A model generated the notes under the pieces. The model made no database searches and was not told where the DNA came from. It was given only the letters and a program-made list of their open reading frames with translations. The translations under genes were made by a program, and so were the position numbers. A DNA stretch of 8,578 nt from Pseudomonadota bacterium (lineage in GTDB: Bacteria; Pseudomonadota; Alphaproteobacteria; Micropepsales; Micropepsaceae), in the NCBI GenBank assembly GCA_021808875.1, contig JAKBAU010000145.1, positions 1 to 8,578 on the forward strand, read 5' to 3'. Shown piece by piece: positions 1-6,361 of this stretch. Each line of letters opens with the position of its first letter. The first letter of the stretch is position 1.

Positions 1-447
1 CGCAACCTTGCAGTTCTCCATCGCGATGTTCGGCTGATGCCGAAGCGGCGTGCGGTGTGGTCGAGCTGGAATTACATCGTCAATGACGATGGCGGTCACT
101 GTCTGAGCTACTGGATGAACAGGCTTCAGGGGCTTGCCGGGGGCGATGTCTTTGTCACCCTCAATCCGGTCCGTCCGCCCCGAGCCGGCTCGATCCTCGC
201 CAGCGAGGTTTTCGATCACCCGGTCTTCGACAGGGCCGCCATCGCGGCACAGCGGCGTATCTGGTCTCTGCAGGGACATGGTAATGTGTGGTTTGCAGGC
301 GCCCATTTTGGCGCCGGCTTCCATGAGGACGGCCTGCAGTCAGGTCTGGCGGCAGCCGAGGAGATGGGGGCAGTTCACCGGCCATGGCAGCTGACAAATC
401 CCTCAAGCCGGATATTTGTATCGGCGGCGGACCTGGAACAGGCGTGA
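1..447 (+). CDS. COG2907-type FAD/NAD-binding amine-oxidase-like protein, C-terminal part (5' end outside window)
   Basis: The reading frame is open from base 1 to a TGA at 445-447, giving the last 148 residues of a flavoprotein; the N-terminal Rossmann/FAD domain lies off the left edge. Visible family hallmarks are LMPKRRAVWSSWNY near the start and, at the end, a WFAGAHFGAGFHEDGLQSG stretch, the usual C-terminal FAD/substrate segment of predicted NAD/FAD-binding proteins of COG2907 (amine oxidase fold). The reaction is not established for the family. It commonly sits beside DUF1365 and cyclopropane-fatty-acid-synthase-like methyltransferases and is suspected to act on membrane acyl chains. 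Here it is followed by DUF1365 with a GTGA overlap, so the two are almost certainly co-transcribed and translationally coupled. The family assignment is confident; the function is inferred from neighbourhood knowledge only. Confidence 0.85.
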   Translation, partial: RNLAVLHRDVRLMPKRRAVWSSWNYIVNDDGGHCLSYWMNRLQGLAGGDVFVTLNPVRPPRAGSILASEVFDHPVFDRAAIAAQRRIWSLQGHGNVWFAGAHFGAGFHEDGLQSGLAAAEEMGAVHRPWQLTNPSSRIFVSAADLEQA

Positions 448-1250
448 GCGCTCTCTATCGCGGTGAAGTGCGGCATCTGCGCCTGCGTCCCAGGCGTCAT
501 GAGCTCCGCTACTCGGTGTTCATGCTGCTGCTGGAACTTGACCAGCTTGAGGAGATCGTGCGCCCACTGAGGCTGTTTTCCGCAGACCGCAACAATATTC
601 TTTGCCTGCATCAGCGTGATCATGGTGATGGTAGCTCGACGCCTCTGCGTGCGCAGATTGCTGCGCGGCTTCAAGCCGGCGGGCTGAGCTGGGATGGCGG
701 GCCAATCCGTATGCTCTTCATGCCGCGCGTACTGGGTTATGCCTTCAATCCGTTGACCGTGTATTACTGTCACCAGCGCGACAATTCCCTGGCTGCAGTG
801 CTGTATGAAGTTCACAACACCTTTGGTGAACGTCACTCCTATCTGCTAGCCGCCGGTGGAGCGGGCGAGCCTTACCGTCAACAGATCGACAAGCGCTTTT
901 ATGTGTCACCGTTCCTTGGAATGGACATAAACTACCGCTTCGAGGTGTGGCTGCCGCAGCAGGTTTTGCGTCTGGCAATCTCTGGCGATGACGAGGCCGG
1001 AACGCTGATTGCAACCTCATTTGTTGCCCGAAAATATCCACTCAATGATCGTGCCCTTTTGAAGGCGCTGCTATCGTTTCCCTTTCTTGGCCTGAAGGTG
1101 TGGGGTGGCATTCATCTTGAAGCCTTCAAGCTGTGGCGCAAGGGCATAGCGCTCAACAGCCACCCTGCGCCGCCTCACGAAGACCTCACAGTGGGAGCAT
1201 CGCCTCGGCCAGGCGGGCACAGCCCAGAAGGGCCGCATCCGGACGCATGA
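444..1250 (+). CDS. DUF1365 family protein (COG3496)
   Basis: This encodes a 268-residue protein starting at GTG 444, whose last two bases are the first two of the upstream TGA (445-447). An ATG at 384 is in frame, but its extra 20 residues lie inside the upstream gene, whereas a beginning of VSALYRGEVRHLRLRP matches where DUF1365 proteins normally start. Family motifs are present in order: a QRDHGDGS stretch, then MPRVLGYAFNPLTVYYC, then AVLYEVHNTFGERHSYL, then KRFYVSPF and, near the end, HLEAFKLWRKG. The length is normal for the family. The biochemical role is unknown; DUF1365 genes travel with COG2907 and fatty-acid-modifying methyltransferase genes in stress-induced membrane-lipid clusters. 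The last 21 codons or so are proline/glycine-rich and lie antisense to the 3' end of the glucokinase gene, so the tail is probably not conserved. Confidence 0.88.
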   Translation: MSALYRGEVRHLRLRPRRHELRYSVFMLLLELDQLEEIVRPLRLFSADRNNILCLHQRDHGDGSSTPLRAQIAARLQAGGLSWDGGPIRMLFMPRVLGYAFNPLTVYYCHQRDNSLAAVLYEVHNTFGERHSYLLAAGGAGEPYRQQIDKRFYVSPFLGMDINYRFEVWLPQQVLRLAISGDDEAGTLIATSFVARKYPLNDRALLKALLSFPFLGLKVWGGIHLEAFKLWRKGIALNSHPAPPHEDLTVGASPRPGGHSPEGPHPDA

Positions 1251-2160
1251 TCAGGTGGGTTGGTACGGCCCGGACGAAATGCGCAAGTCTGCCTTTGCCA
1301 TCAAAGCGGCTGCGAAAGGCACCAGCTTTGAGGAAGCCCAGCATGGCTTCGCTGAGGCCGCCGGCCAGCAGAACACCACCGCGTGCGCCAAAGGCCAGCG
1401 CGATATCGCCGGCGGCGGCGCCGAAGATGGCAGCGAAACGCTCCACTGCCTGCACTGCAAGGCGCTGCTTCTGCCCTGCGGCGGCAAGGATGGCATGCGG
1501 ATCGTCGAGATCCTCTGTCTCGCCATGAATGTCTGCGAGGGCAGAGTAGAGATTGACCAGGCCTGGTCCTGAGAGGATGCGCTCGATCGACACACGGCCA
1601 AATCGCGCCCGCAGCACCCGCAGGATTTCGTCCTCCTCGTCATCTTCGGGCGAAAACCCGATGTGGCCGCCTTCACCGGCCAGGGCAATCGCCGTGCCGG
1701 GCTCGCGCACCAGTGCTGCCGCGCCAAAGCCGGTGCCGGCACCAACCAGGGCGATGGTGGCGTTCTTCTGGCGCGGCTGATGAGATCCGATGCGCTCCAG
1801 GTCGTCCTCCTGCAATGCATCGGCAGCGGCGGCAAGGGCGCGAAAGTCGTTGATCAAGCTGACGGCTCCAAATCCCAGACCGGCCACTGTGGAGCTGCGC
1901 ACATGCCACCCGAGATTGGTCAGGATTGCCTCGCCGTCATCCACTGGACCTGCGACCGCCAGGACGGCGACCGACGGACGCGAGCGCTGACCCGACAGAT
2001 AGTCGGCGAGCGCGGCCTCAAGACTGGGATAATCGGCAGAGGGAAGGTGCGCGAGAGCTGAAATCTGTGGCGCGGCCGGCATAGAGAGGTCGGCGATGGC
2101 GAAACGGGCATTGGTGCCGCCGATATCGCCGACAACCGCAATGGGGGCAGGGGCGTTCAT
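1186..2160 (-). CDS. glk: Glucokinase (proteobacterial Glk family)
   Basis: This is a 324-residue cytoplasmic enzyme that phosphorylates glucose to glucose-6-phosphate with ATP. The start is ATG 2160-2158 (MNAPAPIAVV). The frame runs upstream to 2250, but those codons do not look like the family, and residues 9-22 (VVGDIGGTNARFAI) form the expected N-terminal phosphate-binding loop. Further hallmarks are LINDF at 102-106 with the catalytic-base Asp105, VGAGTGFG at 139-146 (phosphate 2), EGGHIGF at 163-169, ILSGPGLVNLY at 195-205, LLAGGLSEAML at 264-274 (adenosine site) and a C-terminal PDAALLGCA. The length is typical of the PF02685 family rather than ROK. The gene diverges from phosphofructokinase across a 92-bp spacer, suggesting joint control of upper glycolysis. 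No good Shine-Dalgarno is seen before the start. Its 3' end overlaps the convergent DUF1365 gene by 65 bp. Confidence 0.95.
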   Translation of the reverse strand: MNAPAPIAVVGDIGGTNARFAIADLSMPAAPQISALAHLPSADYPSLEAALADYLSGQRSRPSVAVLAVAGPVDDGEAILTNLGWHVRSSTVAGLGFGAVSLINDFRALAAAADALQEDDLERIGSHQPRQKNATIALVGAGTGFGAAALVREPGTAIALAGEGGHIGFSPEDDEEDEILRVLRARFGRVSIERILSGPGLVNLYSALADIHGETEDLDDPHAILAAAGQKQRLAVQAVERFAAIFGAAAGDIALAFGARGGVLLAGGLSEAMLGFLKAGAFRSRFDGKGRLAHFVRAVPTHLIMRPDAALLGCARLAEAMLPL

Positions 2161-2252
2161 ACGTGAATTGTCTTTGAACTGCGAGCTTACGCTTGCACGC
2201 GCGCGCGAGAGGGGCAAGTTTGGGGCGCGGAACCGGGGACCACGCCCCAACC
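2161..2252. promoter_or_regulatory. Divergent glk / phosphofructokinase promoter spacer
   Basis: This 92-bp spacer must carry the promoters of both genes. No convincing -35/-10 pair could be picked on either strand; a TTGAAC at 2174-2179 has no good partner. Visible structure: a 5-bp inverted repeat CTTGC (2192-2196) / GCAAG (2214-2218), possibly an operator; a 14-bp alternating pyrimidine-purine tract (2194-2207) inside that dyad; and an 8-bp inverted repeat before the phosphofructokinase start, listed separately. That this is a shared regulatory region follows from the gene arrangement; the individual sites are unproven. Confidence 0.55.
2220..2250 (+). repeat. Leader hairpin immediately before the phosphofructokinase start codon
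   Basis: TTGGGGCG (2220-2227) and CGCCCCAA (2243-2250) are perfect 8-bp complements separated by 15 nt. The right arm ends two bases before ATG 2253. The only purine-rich ribosome-binding-like stretch, GGGGA (2235-2239), falls in the loop and is 13 nt from the start, further than usual. In mRNA this would form a GC-rich stem abutting the start codon, so it could control translation. As DNA it could instead be an operator near the transcription start. The pairing is seen directly; the role is inference. Confidence 0.45.
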
Positions 2253-3401
2253 ATGAAACTTGCCATCCTGACCGGCGGGGGCGACGTGCCCGGCCTCAAC
2301 GTGACCATCAAGACGATCGTGGAGCGAGCCTTTGCGCGTGGCTGGTCGGTCAGCGGCATTCGCCGCGGCTGGCTTGGTCTTTTGGCGCTCGATCCGGCCA
2401 CGCATCAGGACTGGAGCGACTGGATCGTACCGCTGTCGCCGCTGGCCGTGCGCGATATCAGCCGCGATGGTGGTACCATGCTGCACACCAGCCGGCTGGA
2501 GCCTCAGCATTTGCCGGAAGAGCTGGCACCTGCCCATCTCAAAGCAGCATATGAAGGGCGGTCGCATCTGGACGCCACCCCGTTCGTGCTCGACGCGATT
2601 GCCACCTTGGGCTTTGATGCGATCATCGCGATCGGCGGTGACGGTACATTGCGCTTTGCCGCCCGCCTCTCGGCTGAAGGCGTGCCAGTGGTCTCAATTC
2701 CGAAGACCATGGATAATGATGTATTCGGTACCGATTATGCCATCGGCTTTTCCACTGCAATCACCCGTTCGGTCGATGCCATCTCGGCATTGCGTACCAC
2801 CGCAGCAAGTCACGAGCGTATTCTGATCGTGGAACTGTTCGGGCGACTGTCAGGTCAGACGGCGCTCTATACCGGGCTTCTGGCCGATGCGGATCGTACC
2901 TTCATCGCGGAGAGTCCCTTCGATCCTGCGCGCGCGAGCCAGCTCCTCGAGGCCGATCGGCTGGCGGCACCGTCACGCTCCTCGGTTGCAGTCATTTCCG
3001 AAGGGGCGCGGGTCATTGACGGCAGCGCGGCCCAGAAGGGCGCACCGGATGCCTATGGTCGCCGCCGGCTGGGCGGGATTGGCGAGGTGCTCGGACAAGC
3101 CTGTGCCAGGGTGAGCCCGGAAGGTGTCATCGTGCAGAACCTCGCATATCTGATGCGCTCCGGGCCGCCAGATGCGACGGACCGCCAGGTTGCTCACGGC
3201 TTTGGCGCGCTGGCTGTGGAGCTGGTGGGGCAAAATCACAGCGGACGGATGTGTGCGGTGATCAATGGTTGCCTTGGCGACGTGGCCATCGATACGCTGC
3301 TGCAGGGAGAAAAGCGCGTCGATGTTGCCCGCGCCTATGATGTCACGACCTATCGACCGCATCTTTCGGTTGCCAGCGGTCTGCCGCTGTTCGGCTTTTG
3401 A
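2253..3401 (+). CDS. 6-phosphofructokinase, PfkA superfamily, mixed-substrate group III-like
   Basis: This is a 382-residue cytoplasmic enzyme for fructose-6-phosphate to fructose-1,6-bisphosphate. The start is ATG 2253, since MKLAILTGGGDVPGLN is the canonical N-terminal nucleotide loop; in-frame codons back to 2193 fall in the promoter spacer. Key motifs are GGDGT (128-132), PKTMDNDVFGTDYAIGF (150-166) with presumed catalytic Asp154, FGRLSG (196-201, replacing the usual MGR), and ISEGA (249-253). Gly131 corresponds to E. coli Gly104, typical of ATP enzymes, while Lys151 corresponds to position 124, which is Gly in E. coli Pfk-1 and Lys in PPi-dependent and group III enzymes. The Gly/Lys combination indicates the mixed-substrate group, most often ATP-using, but PPi use cannot be excluded. 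It heads an operon with DUF2236 (TGATG overlap) and OsmC, and diverges from glk. Confidence 0.92.
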   Translation: MKLAILTGGGDVPGLNVTIKTIVERAFARGWSVSGIRRGWLGLLALDPATHQDWSDWIVPLSPLAVRDISRDGGTMLHTSRLEPQHLPEELAPAHLKAAYEGRSHLDATPFVLDAIATLGFDAIIAIGGDGTLRFAARLSAEGVPVVSIPKTMDNDVFGTDYAIGFSTAITRSVDAISALRTTAASHERILIVELFGRLSGQTALYTGLLADADRTFIAESPFDPARASQLLEADRLAAPSRSSVAVISEGARVIDGSAAQKGAPDAYGRRRLGGIGEVLGQACARVSPEGVIVQNLAYLMRSGPPDATDRQVAHGFGALAVELVGQNHSGRMCAVINGCLGDVAIDTLLQGEKRVDVARAYDVTTYRPHLSVASGLPLFGF

Positions 3402-4291
3402 TGGCCAAGCTTTTGACACGACCGCTCGATGTGGCAGTCCGAGCCCTTCTTGGCGATGGTGCGGACGCGGATTTCCTGTCGCCGCCAGGCTCAATGGCAC
3501 TGCTTGCGCCGGATTCAGTGTCCTGGCGTGTCTTCAAGAATCCGGTCGCCTTGTTTGTGGGTGGCGTTGCCGCCGTCATTCTGGAGCTTGCTGAGCCCCG
3601 GGTGCGTGAAGGAGTGTGGCGCTTTTCCGATTTCAAGCGTGATCCCGTCGGGCGCATGCGCCGCACCGGGATGGCGGCGATGGTGACGGTCTATGCCGCG
3701 CATGAGCGGGCCGAAGCCCTGATTGGTGAGGTGAACCGCAAGCATGCGCATGTGCGCGGTACCACGGCCGCCGGCACACCCTTTCGCGCCCTGGATCCCG
3801 AACTGCTCAGCTGGGTGCATGCAACGGCGAGCTTCGGCTTCCTTAACGCCTATTGCACTTATGTCCGTCCGCTAAGCCTCTGCGCACGTGACCAGTTCTA
3901 TGGTGAAGCCCAGATCGCGGCCGCTCTTTATGGCGCGCTGGCGGCGCCGGGCAGTGAGGCCGCGCTTGAGGACCAGTTCGAGGCAATGTATCCACGCCTC
4001 GAACGCTCCGAGATCATCGTGGAATTTCTGCAGATCGTGAACGCGGCGCGGGTCTTGCCCAAGGCACTCGCGTCGTTGCAGCAGATGCTGGTGCGCGCTG
4101 CAGTTGCGCTCGTCCCCGAGCCGGCGCGGGTACGTCTGGGCATAGTCGACGAACTCAGTAGCATCGAGCGGGGTCTTGTGCATCTTCTGGGCCTTGCGGG
4201 CGAGCATCTGGTGCTCGCCTCCGCGCCACCCGCGCTGGCCTGCCGCCGGCTTGGTCTGCCGGCCAATTATCTTTATCGCAAGGGAGAGTGA
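3401..4291 (+). CDS. DUF2236 / MpaB-like oxygenase family protein
   Basis: This encodes a 296-residue protein. ATG 3401 shares its A with the phosphofructokinase TGA (3399-3401); no Shine-Dalgarno is visible, so translation is probably by re-initiation (a TTG one codon upstream is a less likely start). Family features are [15 protein letters not shown] (41-55), LELAEPRV (61-68), [11 protein letters not shown] (90-100), the [20 protein letters not shown] segment (117-136) and the WVHAT box (138-142), with a mostly helical C-terminal half. These match PF09995, the family of fungal MpaB and, more distantly, the haem-dependent rubber oxygenase Lcp; bacterial members are largely uncharacterised and a haem-linked oxygenase activity is only proposed. 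There is no signal peptide, so it is likely cytoplasmic. The following OsmC gene suggests an oxidative or lipid-peroxide context rather than glycolysis. Confidence 0.85.
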   Translation: MAKLLTRPLDVAVRALLGDGADADFLSPPGSMALLAPDSVSWRVFKNPVALFVGGVAAVILELAEPRVREGVWRFSDFKRDPVGRMRRTGMAAMVTVYAAHERAEALIGEVNRKHAHVRGTTAAGTPFRALDPELLSWVHATASFGFLNAYCTYVRPLSLCARDQFYGEAQIAAALYGALAAPGSEAALEDQFEAMYPRLERSEIIVEFLQIVNAARVLPKALASLQQMLVRAAVALVPEPARVRLGIVDELSSIERGLVHLLGLAGEHLVLASAPPALACRRLGLPANYLYRKGE

Positions 4292-4293
4292 GC

Positions 4294-4734
4294 ATGGAGC
4301 CGCTGCCACACGGAATTGTCGAAGTCCGGGAAACCCATGGCGGGGATCTGGAGATGCGGGTGAAGGCCGGTGCCCATACCCTGATTGCGGACGAGCCGCG
4401 GGAGGCTGGTGGCAATGATTTCGGGCCGGGTCCTTATGATCTGCTGCTTGCGGCCCTGGGCACCTGCACGGCCATGACGCTGCGCCTTTATGCCCGCCGC
4501 AAGAACCTCAAACTGAGCGATGTCAGGGTGCGTCTCAGTCATGAGCGGGTGCACGCCCAAGATGCCAATGGCGAGCCGATGGCCGCGCTTGAGCGCATTA
4601 CCCGGCAGATCCATCTGGAGGGAGACCTTAGTGAGGCGGAACAGGCCCGGCTGCTGGAGATTGCCGATCGCTGTCCCGTGCATCGCACGCTTTCGGGAAC
4701 GATCAGGATCGAGACCACGCGGATGGACGCATAA
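4294..4734 (+). CDS. OsmC family protein (peroxide/thiol reductase-like)
   Basis: This is a 146-residue protein of the OsmC/Ohr fold. ATG 4294 is preceded by AGGGAG (4281-4286) at 7-nt spacing. GTG 4288, in frame two codons earlier and overlapping the DUF2236 TGA, would sit only 1 nt from that site, so ATG is preferred. The hallmark [20 protein letters not shown] (39-58) carries the peroxidatic Cys58, and DRCPVH (125-130) carries the second Cys127, so the two-cysteine redox centre is intact. The length is typical. Members reduce organic hydroperoxides or act on small thiol substrates; which applies here cannot be told. It is the last gene of the phosphofructokinase operon. Its stop codon lies opposite the U-tract of the terminator serving the convergent operon. 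Confidence 0.9.
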   Translation: MEPLPHGIVEVRETHGGDLEMRVKAGAHTLIADEPREAGGNDFGPGPYDLLLAALGTCTAMTLRLYARRKNLKLSDVRVRLSHERVHAQDANGEPMAALERITRQIHLEGDLSEAEQARLLEIADRCPVHRTLSGTIRIETTRMDA

Positions 4735-4772
4735 GAAAAGGAACCGCAGGCTGGGGGGCAGACTGCGGTTCC
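4733..4772 (-). terminator. Rho-independent terminator of the lipoprotein/regulator/kinase operon
   Basis: Read on the minus strand, GGAACCGCAG (4772-4763) pairs perfectly with CTGCGGTTCC (4749-4740) as a 10-bp GC-rich stem around a 13-nt C-rich loop, and is followed at once by TTTTCTT (4739-4733). This is a textbook intrinsic terminator for transcripts arriving from the histidine kinase gene. On the plus strand the same stem is followed by a G-run, not T, so it should not terminate the OsmC operon well. The U-tract overlaps the OsmC TAA on the opposite strand. Confidence 0.85.
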
Positions 4773-4779
4773 GGGGGAG

Positions 4780-4820
4780 CTGGGAGGGGTCCCAGGCACC
4801 GCAGGTGGACACCACGGTGC
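4780..4820 (-). other. Two further hairpins upstream of the terminator: structured 3' UTR or sRNA candidate
   Basis: On the minus strand, GCACCG (4820-4815) pairs with CGGTGC (4801-4796). Directly adjacent, CTGGGA (4795-4790) pairs with TCCCAG (4785-4780) around a CCCC tetraloop. Then comes the terminator stem at 4772-4740. Together they make about 80 nt of consecutive stems with unpaired C-runs (CCCC, CUCCCCC and the C-rich terminator loop), beginning about 50 nt after the kinase stop codon. No independent promoter was recognised in 4821-4930, so a 3' UTR or a processed sRNA is more likely than a free-standing gene. The stems could also help end plus-strand transcription. Pairing is seen; RNA function is inference. 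Confidence 0.45.
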
Positions 4821-4870
4821 GCACCCACAATGGCACGGGCCGCGGGTTCACAGTGTGACAAGGTTGGGAC

Positions 4871-6361
4871 TCAGGCCTTGAGTTTCAGACTGACAATGAC
4901 TTCAAAACCGCCGCCCTCGCGGTTGTGCGCGGTGACCGTACCACCCAGGCCTTCGATGTTACGCTTGACGATCCAAAGGCCCAGACCCTGATGGTGCATG
5001 GCGGCGTTGGCGGTTGTACGAAAGCTCGCACGGCGGTCGAAGAGATGGGGCAGGTGCTGGGGATCGCCGCCTGGACCGCGGTCGGCGACACTGAGTTTGG
5101 CAAGACCGTTCGCCCGGCTCAAGGACAGTTCGATCGCGCCGCCTTCACGCGTGTAGCTCGCGGCATTTTCGAGGAGGTTCTCGAGCACCGGCTCGAGGAG
5201 GTCTTCATTGCCATAGGCGATGATGCCGGGACTGATTGCAAGCATGAGGCGCTTTTTCTGCAGCGCCAGGGCTTCGGCGTAGGACTGGGCAAGGTTGGCG
5301 ACAAACTCTGACAGGTCAAGCGGCCGGGCTTCAGGATAGAGGACTTCGGCAACGGCCTCTTCAAGATCGCGTGCATCCGAGACCAGGGTATCAAGGCGCG
5401 CGACCGAGCGCTCGATGAGTTCGAGGCTGCGTTTGGCCGCAGCGTCGTCCGTGGCAATGGCCCGTCGCAACGGTTCGAGTGACTGGGAGATGGTGGCCAG
5501 GGGTGTTTTCAGGGCATGGGTATTTTCTTCTGCGGTCTGGCGGATGAAGGCCTGGCTCTGGGTGAGGGCACTGACGATGGCATCGAAATCCTCGGCAACA
5601 CCGGCAAGTTCAGGAACCGTATTGACCTCGCTGAACGAGGCCGGGCCGGGGCCGCGCAGCCGGATGCGCCGGGCAGTCTGGCGAAAGCGGGTTACGTTCC
5701 GGCGCAGGTGAAACAGCAGCCAGAGGATGAGAACAGCCGACAGAACGTAAAGAATCGCCGCGATGCGCAGGGCGGGCGCACTCCAGACCAGACGGCCGGG
5801 CGCTTCTGCCGCCAGGCTGGCGGCGTTTTCCGAGGTCAGAACGATCCAGCATTCAGCGCCGACATGAACCGGCGTCAGTGAGGTCAGGACTTCAGGTTGG
5901 CCGGCCGGATTGGTGAAGCGCACCTGCAGGTCTTCGGGCCGGTCGCAGGCCGGAGCAAAATGATTGAAAATCCCCGAGGCGATCAGTTCGCTCCGCTCGC
6001 GCTTGAGATAATCTGCGGAAACCTGAGGGGCTGCGGCGACGTAGAAGAAATCCTGGCTGCCGCGGCCCTGCAGGCGCAGCAGCAGCTTGATGTTTGTACC
6101 GTCGATCGCGGCCGCATCCAGTGCCTTGCGCAACTCGCCGCTGCTTTCCGAATCGAATTGCTCCAGATGCGGTTTCAGGACCGCGGCGATCATCTCACCC
6201 ATATGGCTGACAGCATTATGCAGAACCTGCTGTTGGCGCTGTTCATAGCGGTCGAACTGCCAGTAAAGCACGGCCGGCACCGTCAGGAGTACGAGCGCCA
6301 GCACCACAAGCTGAAACGAGAAAGAGGGAACCAGTTGTCTGAGCCACGGTTTACGCGGCAT
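4871..6361 (-). CDS. Membrane-bound sensor histidine kinase
   Basis: This is a 496-residue inner-membrane kinase. Start ATG 6361-6359 has AGGTGG (6374-6369) 7 nt upstream; an ATG two codons earlier (6367) would be 1 nt from it. It overlaps the response-regulator stop by 11 bp. Layout: transmembrane segment about 14-34, periplasmic sensor about 37-196, transmembrane segment about 197-218, a HAMP-like linker about 219-270, dimerisation/phosphoacceptor box with His282 (ENTHALKTPLA), N-box ENLLENAASYT (394-404), G1 box DRGPGGD (427-433, where DxGxGI is usual), F-box LFDRRASFR (440-448) and G2 GLGLWIVKRN (459-468). The catalytic core appears complete. The periplasmic domain has exactly two cysteines (Cys139, Cys171) that could form a disulfide. 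It is the last gene of its operon, ending before the intrinsic terminator. The architecture recalls ChvG-like kinases, but orthology is not shown. Confidence 0.93.
   Translation of the reverse strand: MPRKPWLRQLVPSFSFQLVVLALVLLTVPAVLYWQFDRYEQRQQQVLHNAVSHMGEMIAAVLKPHLEQFDSESSGELRKALDAAAIDGTNIKLLLRLQGRGSQDFFYVAAAPQVSADYLKRERSELIASGIFNHFAPACDRPEDLQVRFTNPAGQPEVLTSLTPVHVGAECWIVLTSENAASLAAEAPGRLVWSAPALRIAAILYVLSAVLILWLLFHLRRNVTRFRQTARRIRLRGPGPASFSEVNTVPELAGVAEDFDAIVSALTQSQAFIRQTAEENTHALKTPLATISQSLEPLRRAIATDDAAAKRSLELIERSVARLDTLVSDARDLEEAVAEVLYPEARPLDLSEFVANLAQSYAEALALQKKRLMLAISPGIIAYGNEDLLEPVLENLLENAASYTREGGAIELSLSRANGLAKLSVADRGPGGDPQHLPHLFDRRASFRTTANAAMHHQGLGLWIVKRNIEGLGGTVTAHNREGGGFEVIVSLKLKA

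Noticed and set aside
384..443. In-frame ATG 384 as an earlier start for DUF1365
   Set aside because: It would place 20 non-family residues inside the upstream flavoprotein gene; the GTG at 444 gives the usual N-terminus and a GTGA overlap.
1251..1835. Second minus-strand open frame within glk
   Set aside because: Overlaps the glucokinase frame, whose motifs are unambiguous; the alternative protein resembles no family.
2194..2207. 14-bp alternating pyrimidine-purine (CG-rich) tract as a Z-DNA element
   Set aside because: Short and expected at times in GC-rich spacers; noted only as part of the divergent promoter region.
4288..4293. GTG 4288 as the OsmC start
   Set aside because: AGGGAG would be only 1 nt away; ATG 4294 has 7-nt spacing.
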